The position numbers were made by a program, and so were the translations under genes. From assembly GCF_964340395.1 (NCBI RefSeq), contig NC_135571.1, positions 5,192,953 to 5,256,952 on the forward strand: a DNA stretch of 64,000 bases. Direction: 5' to 3'. The number at the start of each line of letters is the position of its first letter. Within the stretch, counting starts at the first letter, position 1. The notes under the pieces were generated by a model, which saw only the letters and a list, made by a program, of their open reading frames with translations, was not told the origin of the DNA and made no database searches. Shown in pieces: positions 10,042-20,416 of the stretch. Origin of the DNA: Glandiceps talaboti. Lineage: Eukaryota; Hemichordata; Enteropneusta; Spengelidae.

Positions 10042-10804
10042 TGCGTATAGTGTCAACTTCCTCGACGTTACATTTAACCTCGCCGAGAAAACTTACAGCT
10101 CATATACAAAACCGAACGCAACCTTGCAATATGTTCATCGTGAGAGCAACCACCCCCCTAATATTATTAAAAACATACCAGCGGGGGTAAATAGACGACT
10201 GTCATCAATATCATCAGATAAGCAGTCATTCGATCAAGCCGCACCTCAGTACCAGAAAGCATTACACGAAAGCGGATATAAATACAAACTTGAATATAAG
10301 CACAGTTGTGTAACTAATACTAAACGTCTCATCGACAACCACAATAAAACACAACTGTCTACCCAGAACGGCTGTAAAAACGAGAATACTAAGTTATGTA
10401 ACTGTCGCGTGAAGGACACATGTCCCCTGGACGGGAAATGTTTACAAAAGAGCGTGGTATACCAGGCAACAGTTCAGCGTAAAGACACCAATATCCGCGA
10501 AACGTATGTCGGACTTACTGAAAACGAGTTCAAGACACGGTACAGGAACCACACAGCTTCATTCCGCAACAATTTGTCAAGAAACTCAACAGAACTAAGT
10601 AAGTATGTATGGTTTCTTAAGGATAAAGAAATTGATTACGACATCACATGGAAAATTATCGCACGCGCGCGACCGTACAACAGCTCCAGTCAGAGATGTA
10701 ATCTCTGAATAACTGAAAAGTATATTATAATTTGTCAACCTCATCGTTGCACTCTAAATAAACGGAATGAACTTGTGTCGTCGTGTAGGCATAGATATAA
10801 ATGA
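10042..10804 (+). pseudogene. Penelope-like RT C-terminus plus GIY-YIG nuclease, broken
   Basis: The frame opens with the end of a reverse transcriptase (FLDVTFNL, then YVHRESNHPPNIIKNIP and RLSSISSD). It continues through a Cys cluster (CNCRVKDTCPLDGKC) into a GIY-YIG nuclease-type domain (VVYQATV ... ETYVGLTENEFKTRYRNHTASF, ending ITWKII). That order is diagnostic of Penelope-like elements. An in-frame TGA at 10706-10708 follows RCNL, where a Cys codon is normally expected. The same frame then stays open for 31 codons with family-like sequence (TLNKRNELVSSCRHR) to a final TGA at 10802-10804. The N-terminal RT is missing, so the element cannot move by itself. Confidence 0.8.
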
Positions 10805-10922
10805 TTATTACAGAACAATTAACTATGCTAATACGATATGTTACTAGGTAGATATTCCCTGTTAGGAACATTAGAATAATAGTATTTAACGGTAAGGAAA
10901 CGCAGATACTATATTCCATTCT

Positions 10923-10962
10923 ACCCCTGATGAGTGAGGACTACGCAACAGTTCTGTAGGGT
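10923..10962 (+). ncRNA. Deleted hammerhead motif, right arm
   Basis: The plus strand repeats the left-arm motif (ACCC, CTGATGAGTGAGG, ACTACGCA, ACAGTTCTGTAGGGT) but lacks nine bases that supply the 3' half of stem II and part of the invariant GAAA. It should be catalytically dead. Confidence 0.65.
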
Positions 10963-11270
10963 CTATAGCATATAATTTGGTTCAAATTTTCAAAACCTGT
11001 ATATAATTCGCTCTACTACCCGTATTGAGCACTTTTATGTGGTTTTATCTACATCCAGTCAATTATATATATATATTGCCTAGTTATGATATTATAAAAA
11101 TAGGAAAGTTCCTACATTTATATATTTGTGCACAGGTGACATTGTTGTTGAAGCACGTGCCATGCCATCATCAACTGTGGAATGACGTCGGCGTTCTATA
11201 AATAGCTAACCCCGTTGTGCACATGCGCACATGCGTCATTATTGTACACACACGCGTTTAATCTCAGACA

Positions 11271-14200
11271 AGTATAGATCTATACTTGTCTGTGGTTTAA
11301 TCCATCTAACTAATCAAGTCGCACATTCTCGATCTATCAAAAAAGAACCCAGACAACGTCATAGATATATTTTTTGAATACTTGCGATGTTATAGATACC
11401 AAATATGTGTCATTTACAGACGCTCTAAGGTGAAATATCAGGCCCGAGATTTGCCTTATCACCGTCACCCTATCTGAGCAACGCCATATTTAGCGCCGGT
11501 TGGTATGGGTGACGGCAACGGCAATTGTCGGGCCCAAAACAAACATTTCGAAAATTTTATCTTCTGACTGTTGCTAGTTTAATTTAATAAACCTCCGATA
11601 TGTAGTGTCGTTTGACAATCGGACCATGCCTACCAAAGATATCAACATATTTTTGACGCCATGTTGGAGAACTGATATCGCCCAGAGCAGTGCACTGCTC
11701 TCTCATGCATAAACTTAGGGGGGGGGGGGGGGGGGGGGTTAGATTTGTAGGGTGGTCACTCTGTTTTTGAAATTGGCAGTGGGGGGGGGGTCATGTTGTT
11801 TTGAAAATTGTGGATGGGGGGGGGGGGTCACTGTGTTTTGGATTGTGATGAAAGAAAACAATCCTTTTCTACAATGACAACCTTATAGCCTTGACTGAAA
11901 TGTGGTACATGTAAATATTTGTTCTTGTCCCAGTTTCTTACATACATTCTTTAAAATTACTTATTAGTTCAAACATAACTATACATATACATATACATGT
12001 ATTACCTAGCTACCACACTAGTTACAGAACATGTCATGTAAATGCTTGGCTGTTTCACAATCAATGCTTCATTTGTATTGCACTTTGGGGCAAAAGTCAA
12101 CTTGAAGGTTTCGTAATGGTACTCTTCATAGATAGTTTATAAAAAGAAGTTAATCTAAATTGTTCTACTCGTCATGTATGAACTTGTCAGAAGGGATTAA
12201 TACACTTTCTGTTTTGGACAGTACATGGTATTGACACTACAAATCACCACATCTCATCAGATTCAAATTCCTATTATACACTAGGTATGACCACCTAAAG
12301 TTCTCTAACATACCGGTGACTTTACTATACATGCAATATTAATACCCCTACATCAATGTTACAGGCCCATTTTTATGAGACATGGGAAACTCATTTAAAA
12401 CTTACATTTACCTTAGCTTTTCGAAGCTTGGGAATATTACCTCAAAGGCTATGAATAACCTAAACATTGCCTAAATAGAAGCAAAAAACTGCAGATCTGC
12501 CAGGGGGAAAATCCCATGGACTCTCTCACCCCCAGAGGTCACTCATGCATTCAACCAACAATCAGATGCACCAACAACCTTTTTAATGTCATATTAATGG
12601 TATTAAACCTTTCTTACATATTTTCACCCTATTCTAATTTGAGGTGATATTGTCTTTTAAAGATGTGATATGTTTGCCAAGATAGTCTAAAATTGCCTTA
12701 AACTCCAAATCTCCCCTACCAATGATACTACCAGTAGATGTGCTGACCTTTACTACATGTATATGATGATGCCATTTAACTTTTTAAGAACATATTTCAA
12801 CCCTATGTAGGTTATAAAGAATAGTTTCTGATACTTGATGGCGCTGTCTTGTAAATCATGGCTTAAGTTATTGTTTGAAAGGGTCTGAATAGCCTAAATA
12901 TTGGCATTAACAGTAAAATCCTCCAGGGCTTCTAGAGGGAGACCCCTTGCCCCCCCCCCCCCCCACATGAGATGGACATATCCCAGTCTCAGGCTCTTCC
13001 CCTCTTACTGTCAAGATGCTATCAAAGTATATTTCAAAAGTATTTCAACCAAACATAGTTACTTTTTACATGTTGGTGCTATCTTGTAAAGCTTGGAAAT
13101 TATTTTCTGATAATGTCTGAATAGTCTCAAAATTGACTTTTCAGAGTTAATAACCTCCAGGGCTTCTAGGGGGAGACTCCCTAGGACCCCCATAAGAGAT
13201 GTACATATTCCCTTCTCAAGCTTTCCCCCTACCTTTCACTGTCAAGATGATATTAAACTCCTTTTGGAATATATTTACCCTGTGTAGTTCTGGAAATATG
13301 CACTCCATTTAAAATCATCAAGTCCATGTGTAATGTTTTCATAGAAACCCGTTTCTACTGCACTGTAAATACATGAAAGTTGTAATAGCAATGCTTATCA
13401 CCGTTCAATGTGATTGGGCAAAGGATCCTGCTGTGTTTGTTGTGTCTCTGTTATTGTTTATCTAGAGTTACAATTTTGTTTACCTCTGTGTTAAAAAAAC
13501 ATCATGTCCCATGAGTGAGACACCAAGGCAACTTCTATTTCTCTTGTAATAATCTGAGTGACTGGTTGGTTGCGAAGTCAGGTGAATGCAGAAGCACGGT
13601 TACTTTTAACTGGAAAAAGTGAAAACCAGAATCTAACCAGATTTAAACTGAATGCCTTCCGTAGGGGTAGTCTTACAATTTCATGAATTATGCAAGAAAT
13701 TTTGCTCTACATGTCTGATTTTTTCAAGTCCCAGTGAAAGTTAGTTGTCAAAAACGTTGTTCAAATGTCAGGAAAGCTTGCCATCCTTGACTGCACTCGG
13801 CTTTCATGATCCTCTACACACCCAGGATATGTACACCTGTTTCCACGGCAAATAATAAACTAAATTGAAACCCGCATAACATTGCTATTACGCATCAGAA
13901 AGTTTACATACTTCATGGTACGCATCGTAACAGGTGAACAACGTTAGTACAGTGAAGTGATAAGGTACTATTGCCCTACTTTGTCCCTGGGTAAAGTGTA
14001 TACATTCTCGTTTCAATCTGCTCCAAATCGTATACATGCATGTAAGGTGTGAAGTCAGCAGACGATTGTGACTGTGTATTTTTGCAATAAAGCTTACAGA
14101 TGATGTGTATTTTCAGTGCTGACCTCCTTGCTTTGATGTAATAATCTTCAGATTCAACAAATATATCAATACAAACACTTGAAACCCCTGAAAACAGAGT

Positions 14201-14513
14201 CTTTCTCAGTGTAGAATAACAGCGTGTATATGTACCGTAGCTTCCTGGTTTACCTTACATCGACGTTGGTGGTGCACTTTCGAAATGAAACGTGTATACG
14301 ACCAAACGATCGATCGATTAATTACGCAAATTGCTCATTAATATTCATAGGATTTTACCAAAACCTAATCAGTTCTTGCCATTACTAAACGGAACACTTG
14401 TGCCAAATTTCGTTTGAATTGAGCGAGCTGTTTTGGAGAAAATGATGACACAGACGGATAGACAGGCAGACAGACATTTCAGCCCTAATATATCTCTTCC
14501 TTACAGAAGAAAA
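11271..14513. other. Intergenic stretch with G-run and ~230-bp repeats
   Basis: No gene is supported. The stretch holds three G-homopolymer modules at about 11717-11832, with 'gggggggggtca' spaced some 50-60 bp apart. A diverged ~230-bp tandem repeat lies at about 12440-13290; 'cctccagggcttctag' recurs at 12921 and 13151, with a weaker third unit before. 13310-13375 is an inverted match to block B near 5560-5600. 14340-14465 is an inverted relative of the repeat at 29850-29960. Confidence 0.5.
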
Positions 14514-14758
14514 AATGAATTACAAACTCAAAACATTTGAAGATTTATAACACTAAAAACCTATAAAGAGACTGCTACCAGTCTTATAGTTATTTGATTA
14601 TGGGATATGTCCTTAGTCTTGGTTACCATGGTTACCTGGAAACTGGGATGGTAGCATTGAGCGAGAGCCCCCAATGACGAAAATATTATTATTAACTGAG
14701 ATTAATACATCTTTTGAATCCTTATTATCATGCATTCCTTTATCTGTTGTCTTGACAG

Positions 14759-14846
14759 GACAGACGGGTGTAAAGAACTGTCATCTACTAAGTGTTCAGA
14801 GCTGCAGACTTTTGCACAACTCTTTATGACTTTGATGTAAAATACA
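14759..14846 (+). other. 5'UTR exon start of GT14 copy 2
   Basis: An acceptor 'tctgttgtcttgacag' ending at 14758 matches the junctions before copies 1 and 3. The flank homology with copy 3 continues upstream to about 14514 ('tatgtccttagtcttggtta'). Confidence 0.5.
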
Positions 14847-16367
14847 ATGCAGAAATTAATGGCCAGTAGAGGAAGGAGAGGTAGTAAGGTGAAGTACTTC
14901 TTAACAATAATTATCGTGGTGGAGACCATCATCATTTTGAAATTGTCATCCAATTCATCTGGTTACCATGGTAACAAAGGACAAGAAGATAGATTGGTAC
15001 AAACAGGGCATGGGCATTTGCAAAATCCATTTAATGGTTGTGTGTCTGTAAATAGTAGTGGCATCACTGTATTTGAAAACCTTGTGAATCTCACCGTTGG
15101 GAAACATATGGAATTGGTAGCGGAAAATGCCATGGCATTATCAAGGAATGGCGATATGAAGATTGGAGAAGTGAAAAATACTGAGCTGGGTGAGAGGCTT
15201 CAATGTTCAGACTTGATTCGTGGTCATATTGAATCAACTAATGTGGCGGAAGAATGGTTGAAATCTCTTAAGAAAGACATCACTCCAGATAAATCATTTA
15301 TAACGTTGACTAAAAACTGTGAGAAATTTACTTCTACGAGAGGATACTTTGACAAACCTGTTACCAACGAGGAAATTAATTTCCCCCTCGCCTTTAGTAT
15401 ACTGATGTACAAATCTGTCCATCAAGTGGAACAGTTGTTGAGAACCATATACAGACCTCATAATATATATTGTATTCATGTCGATAAGAAAGCTCCATCT
15501 GAACTACATATAGCCATGAAGGCGATAACTAGTTGCTTTGATAATGTATTCATAGCTTCACGTCTTACTAATGTTGTCTGGGCATCCATTAGCATTGTAA
15601 ATGCAGAGAGATACTGTCAGAAAGATTTACTGGCCAAGAACAAGAAATGGAAATATTTGATAAATCTGACTGGACAGGAGTTCCCTTTAAAGACTAATTT
15701 GGAGATTGTACAAATTTTGAAAGAGTTCAAAGGCCAAAATGATATACACACATCTAGTAAAAGTTATCCTAGGACAAAATATAAATATTTTGTCGAAAAT
15801 GGAAAAGTAGTGACATTAAAGATGATCAAAACAGAACCGGTGCCAAAAAATGTAACGATTCGCAAAGGAGGACTACACTGCGCCCTCACACGACCATTCG
15901 TCGAATTTTTACATCAAAATGGCACCGCCACAGAATTTCTAGAATGGCTTAATGACACTTTGATACCAGACGAATCATTCTATCCAAGTTTGGCGTCACT
16001 TCCTGAAGCTCCAGGTGGGCCAGGATTGAAGACCTCACAATCTACTGTCACTAAGGCAGTGATGTGGGTCTATGATAAGAATAATTCCATATGCCAGGGC
16101 AAAGTTGTACGTAATGTGTGCATATTTTCCTGGGAAGATCTGCCCTGGATTGTTAGACAACCACATATGTTCATCAATAAGTTCCACGTGGATTATGACC
16201 CCCTAGTACTTCATTGTTTAGAAGAATTTATTTCCAAGAGAACAAAGACACCAATTAAGTTAAATCTGAACTTTTATCGTAAATTTATCGAGCTTCGATC
16301 TTTGCCAAAATTTGACACAGAGGAAGACAATCCATGGGTCGCAAACGAAAAAAGAACTATAAATTGA
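14847..16367 (+). CDS. GT14 beta-1,6-N-acetylglucosaminyltransferase-like, copy 2
   Basis: A 506-residue paralogue of copy 1 with the same layout: cytosolic tail, signal anchor at about residues 17-35, stem, then the Branch domain. The HVDKKAP, INLTGQEFPLKTN, IPDESFYPSL (near 373) and terminal Cys blocks are all intact, so it should be an active Golgi O-glycan-branching enzyme. Its stem carries potential N-glycosylation sites (NSSG, NLTV). The stop codon seen in copy 1 after DNP is TGG here, which extends the protein by a basic tail (WVANEKRTIN) read from former 3'UTR. An AATAAA follows at 16491, three bases before a mobile insertion's flank. Confidence 0.9.
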   Translation: MQKLMASRGRRGSKVKYFLTIIIVVETIIILKLSSNSSGYHGNKGQEDRLVQTGHGHLQNPFNGCVSVNSSGITVFENLVNLTVGKHMELVAENAMALSRNGDMKIGEVKNTELGERLQCSDLIRGHIESTNVAEEWLKSLKKDITPDKSFITLTKNCEKFTSTRGYFDKPVTNEEINFPLAFSILMYKSVHQVEQLLRTIYRPHNIYCIHVDKKAPSELHIAMKAITSCFDNVFIASRLTNVVWASISIVNAERYCQKDLLAKNKKWKYLINLTGQEFPLKTNLEIVQILKEFKGQNDIHTSSKSYPRTKYKYFVENGKVVTLKMIKTEPVPKNVTIRKGGLHCALTRPFVEFLHQNGTATEFLEWLNDTLIPDESFYPSLASLPEAPGGPGLKTSQSTVTKAVMWVYDKNNSICQGKVVRNVCIFSWEDLPWIVRQPHMFINKFHVDYDPLVLHCLEEFISKRTKTPIKLNLNFYRKFIELRSLPKFDTEEDNPWVANEKRTIN

Positions 16368-16490
16368 AAATTAAACTAAAGTTGATATTGATGACATGTC
16401 AACTAGTCACGTGAGATGAATATTAACCCAAACTGTCCACAAGGGATATGGTCAGCAACTCCTGAGTATTATTCGTCATTTTTGTTTCCA

Positions 16491-16496
16491 AATAAA
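16491..16496 (+). promoter_or_regulatory. Probable poly(A) signal of GT14 copy 2
   Basis: AATAAA at the same place as after copy 1. The downstream U/GU-rich context was replaced by the insertion that begins at 16509, which may have changed the cleavage site. Confidence 0.45.
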
Positions 16497-16508
16497 AGGT
16501 TACTTATA

Positions 16509-16811
16509 AATTTGTTATAAATGAGGAAAGAAAAGTGACACATGTAGGAATCGAACCCACGTCCCCCAAACACTAGTCAGAGTGCTCTAACCAGCTGAGC
16601 TAACGTGTCAACTGGTAGATTCCGTGAATTGTTCCAAGATGTCTTTCTATCCTCAAGGCGGTGGTGAGAAGCCAACTCATTTTTCAATGCTTAACCTTTC
16701 AACCTAAGGATCTAAATAGATTCACAGGTCTCCCTGCCTAAGGGGTGGCCAACTTAGGAATCGGTTATTAAAGCAGTGAGACTTTTTAAGGCTTTTAAAT
16801 AAAAAAAGAAC
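16509..16811. mobile_element. tRNA-bearing SINE-like insertion with TSD
   Basis: About 303 bp flanked by 10-bp direct repeats GTTACTTATA (16499-16508 and 16812-16821). Copy 1 has the uninterrupted site once ('gtttacttata', 4301 area), so this is a filled site with an empty paralogue. The plus-strand 3' end is A-rich (aaataaaaaaag). A tRNA-like segment lies near the left end on the minus strand. Antisense placement of the tRNA relative to the A-rich tail is not the usual SINE order. Confidence 0.65.
16536..16609 (-). tRNA. tRNA-like sequence, possibly Thr(AGT), degenerate
   Basis: Minus strand, 74 nt. The acceptor stem GACACGT pairs with ATGTGTC (one G-U), the D-arm is TAGCTCAGCTGGTTAGAGC (A box), and the T-arm contains GGTTCGATTCC (perfect B box). 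A TTTT run follows the 3' end. The anticodon arm is irregular: loop CTAGTGT with AGT is closed mostly by wobble pairs and needs one extra base before it. A tRNA pseudogene or SINE head is more likely than a working tRNA gene. Confidence 0.5.
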
Positions 16812-17399
16812 GTTACTTATATTTTACCCTTCACTGTCACTTGTTTAATGACTAGAAGTCACTGGCAAAACTCCCATACTTCTCAAACTATATGAATTAA
16901 AAATGACGTCATTGTATTCTTATATATTAGAATACAGTATCACAGCAGTTTATATGGTAGGAGTTTTGTCAGTGACTGTTGGTTTTTAAACAAGTGATAG
17001 TGAAGGGTAAAATATAAGATACCTTTTGTTTGGAAACAAATATGATAGAACATACTCAGATGTTGCTGACTATATCCCTTTAATAAAGTGAGCACCATCA
17101 CCGTAGTGAATTATAACTTCCCTGTCACTAAATTTTCACGTAGCTCAATTTTTGGTGTAATATGAAGTTAAAATCGTGTACTTAGACGTTTGAGTAGATA
17201 AGTTTTCAATATACTAATAAATGATTGAAATGAAAGTGTCAATGAAATATTACTCTTTCATTTTTCTGTCAATGTCGTCATTTCCGGTGCATCCATTTTA
17301 GTTGCCACAGCTGTATAAAGAAAATTGCATAGAATTAGGAGTCTTGCAATTTGTATGGTTTCATTTTGACTTAGTGGCCCATCACCCTGTATCACCCGT

Positions 17400-18167
17400 A
17401 AATGTAACAAAAACCATAAAATATGTAAAACTAACCATAAAATATTTTGTAATAAACTGATTCACCATTCATATAGTAACATTTAAATATAAATATAATA
17501 TATTTTTGTCATGAAATACATGATTGCTGTAATTTTCTGTTTTAAATAATTTTACTTGTTTTCAACTTTATTTCTTTGGGTTGTTGTGCATGCTCAAAAT
17601 GTTTTAATTTAAGACGAATGCAAAGTCGAATGCTATATATTTCATGCAATCATCGTAGAGGGCGATGCCACTACAGGTATCTATATGGATGCACATGTTG
17701 AGACTCATCGACACAGTTATCCTATCAGTAATATGCAAATTAAATCCAAAATGTGACTTTTTTGGTCAAACATCTATAGTTCCAAAACCACTTGGTGACT
17801 GACCCCGAAACTCTGTGAGGATGTTTCTAGAAGTGTTATGTATTCTTAGAGGTTGTATAAGACGTTGTCAAAAGTAGCAACCATGGCCACGCCCTTAGCA
17901 ACATGCAAAAGCCTGTATATTTTGCAAAGGTACAAACATTATTGGGTAGCCAGGTGAACAAATCTTATTGAAATGTATGCAAATATGTTTAGCAACAAGA
18001 CCACGCCCACAGCAGCAATCAAATGTTGGCGTATGTTGCATCTATAACAAAATGGATGGGTAGTAAAGTGAATAATCATGTTTTTAAACATATGTATGCA
18101 AATATGTCTGTCACTATAAGTGTAATAACATTACTCATAAATGCATTAAGATCAACCATTATCAGTA
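17400..18167. repeat. Interspersed repeat family R1, copy at 17.75-18.06 kb
   Basis: Shares 'caaccatggccacgcccttagc', 'atgtatgcaaatatg' and 'agcaacaagaccacgccca' with 37990-38190 and, in part, with 31080-31170. It is non-coding. The 17400-17740 part is AT-rich with no visible feature. Confidence 0.6.
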
Positions 18168-18300
18168 GGAGTTTTGCAAGTGACTACCAGTCATTAAACA
18201 AGTGACAGTGAATAGTGTAAAGTATAAATAAGCTTTTATTTGGAAACAAAAATGGCGAAAAGAGCTCAGGGGTTGCTGACAATATTCATTTAACACGTTA
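18168..18300 (-). repeat. Inverted solo arm of the GT14 3' foldback family
   Basis: Reads as the reverse complement of the 3'-flank arm after copy 1: 'ggagttttgcaagtgact', 'aaacaagtgacagtgaa', 'tttatttggaaacaaaaatg', 'caggggttgctgac'. A single arm with no adjacent partner. Confidence 0.6.
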
Positions 18301-18399
18301 CAAAGAAGGTATACCTCACCTGATTCCAGTAATGTTCTCAGATGTAAAAGCCGTAGTACGATGACAGAATATCTAGACATTCGCCACTGTCATTCTTAT

Positions 18400-18997
18400 T
18401 ATGTCAAGCAATGTAATTCATTTGTAAAAAACTCATAATTCAAAAATGTATGTTTGAAAGTGAAAATATTGATATTATTTTTCATAGTTGTGCTTAATAT
18501 TGTTCGTAGTTTGACTGACATATGTAAATACATTGTTTACAAAGTTAAACGTATGTATATCTTTAACACTAATATCGGACGCAGGATTGTTAATATGTAC
18601 GCACATTGTTTATTACCATATTGCATATAATGTAAGCTATTCGCTTAGTTTTATGAAAATTTATTTAGTTTAAACTAATATGCTAAAACAACATGTTATA
18701 AACTTGTGTTATTTGAATCCTGTCATTTTATAATATCATAGTTGACCTCTTATTACAATACTTTGCTATTTTCCTTTGGGAATATAATCCGTTAGCATTT
18801 TGGTGCAACTTTTAAAAGAGAAACTGTTACTATTTCCTTGTGTAATTTCATTAAAAAAAGAACTTATTGCATGGTACATTTGGGTTTTTGTTTGTAAATA
18901 TTTTCCAATTTCTGAGTGTCTGTAAATGGGGTAATCCTGTAGACATCTCAAATAATTAAATAAATAAAAATAAGTAAATAAATAATTCCGTTGTGTC

Positions 18998-19064
<67 letters not shown>

Positions 19065-20254
19065 TTATGTGTGCGTGCGTGTGTGTGTCGATAGCTAGCC
19101 TAGGTAACATTCCAACCAGTCATGAGTATCGGGCGACCATTGAATTTAAACAACAGGACTATTCTGTAATAAATGGATATAGTCCTAGTTACGAGAATAA
19201 CCACTGGTTCTATTTATATGTACAGTGTAAAATACAGTAAGCATGAGATATTTACATATCAGTATATAGCTAAAATGATGTAGGCTTGGTGTTTTACTCA
19301 TGGGACAATAAGTTTTTGACACAGAGCACAGACAAGGAAGAATCGCCAAACTATTACAATAACAGAGACACAATATAAACACAGCAGAATCCTTGAACAC
19401 TGATAAACATTCCTATTCTTTCATAGTGCAGACTTCTAATGAAAACATTACACATTGACTTGATGATTTTAGTGGCTGCAATTGTTTATTTTCTAACTGA
19501 TAATCAAACTTGACTACTTCTACATATCACCACTGTGCACGACATCTATGTACTTGTTTCTTTGCATTAGAAGTTGTCTGAGGGTATGCATTAAATGTCA
19601 TGTCACTTAAGTGAAACATCAAGCCTACATCATTTTAGCTGTAATGTCCCATGAGTGAAACACCAAGCCTACATCATTTTAGCTGTAATGTCCCATGAGT
19701 GAAACACCAAGCCTACATCATTTTAGCTGTAATGTCCCATGAGTGAAACACCAAGCCTACATCATTTTAGCTGTAATGTCACATGAGTGAAACACCAAGC
19801 CTACATCATTTTAGCTGTAATGTCACATGAGTTAAACACCAAGCCTACATCATTTTAGCTGTAATGTCACATGAGTGAAACACCAAGCCTACATCATTTT
19901 AGCTGTAATGTCACATGAGTGAAACACCAAGCCTACATCATTTTACCTGTAATGTCACATGAGTGAAACACCAAGCCTACATCATTTTAGCTGTAATGTC
20001 ACATGAGTGAAACACTAAGACTACATCATTTTAGCTGTAACATGAAGTAACAATATGATCAATAATACTGACACTGTACATGTACTCACTACTAACTTAA
20101 CGTTTGAAGATCTGATCACCAAACGAATGTCAAAAATATTTTTTATCATATATTAATTAGTATAAAATATTCACCTCACATTTGTCGCTCATGCAAAATA
20201 ATTTAGCAATGTTGGCCATTGATTGAGTTATGACAAGTAGTTAATCATTGTATA
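18400..20254. repeat. Segmental-duplication block B, second copy (left part)
   Basis: Follows 4550-6000 closely, including a (GT)n tract at about 18994-19060 and the 'tcgatagctagcctaggtaa' landmark. It differs by expansion of a 44-bp minisatellite (19600-20041). It stops matching at 'ttaatcattgtata' (about 20254), where about 1.3 kb is inserted relative to the first copy. Confidence 0.7.
19600..20041. repeat. 44-bp minisatellite, ten units
   Basis: Unit text runs 'atgagtgaaacaccaagcct' then 'acatcattttagctgtaatg'. Ten head-to-tail copies are present with few differences; early units have tgtccc and later ones tgtcac. A single diverged unit sits at the orthologous place in block B copy 1 (about 5738-5782). 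Inverted single units lie at about 19270-19310 and 5367-5406. Confidence 0.93.
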
Positions 20255-20274
20255 TGGGATAATACACTGGCTGT

Positions 20275-20319
20275 CTGACTGACTGACTGACTGACTGACT
20301 GACTGACTGACTGACTGAC

Positions 20320-20416
<97 letters not shown>
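20275..20416. repeat. (GACT)n then (GATT)n microsatellite
   Basis: About 11 GACT units give way to about 24 GATT units; a clean two-phase tetranucleotide array. Confidence 0.95.

Larger units (their letters stand above)
9360..11270 (+). mobile_element. Penelope-like retroelement with inverted arms
   Basis: A 5'-truncated Penelope-like element. Its coding remnant (10042-10804) is bracketed by long inverted arms. About 115 bp at 9935-10048 is the reverse complement of 10900-11004, sharing 'ctatagaccctacagaactg' and 'tgaggactacgca' on opposite strands. Outer segments 9395-9520 and 11135-11250 are also inverted partners (cattccacagttgatgatgg). A partial inverted copy upstream of the coding part is a known Penelope-like arrangement. 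The left arm is interrupted by a long (AT)n tract. No target duplication was resolved. Confidence 0.7.
16441..17090. repeat. Foldback element after GT14 copy 2, interrupted
   Basis: The left arm (16441-16498 plus 16812-16880) and the inverted right arm (about 16945-17090, 'tttggaaacaaa', 'actcagatgttgctgac') match the element after copy 1. The left arm is split by a 303-bp insertion. The repeat boundary coincides with the end of gene homology. Confidence 0.6.

Noticed and set aside
16536-16609. Functional tRNA gene
   Set aside because: The anticodon arm is irregular and the sequence lies inside a mobile insertion; kept as tRNA-like only.
19600-20041. CRISPR-like array
   Set aside because: The units are contiguous with no unique spacers, in a eukaryotic genome; it is a minisatellite. 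The same applies to 25486-25970, 42700-43310 and 51631-51919.
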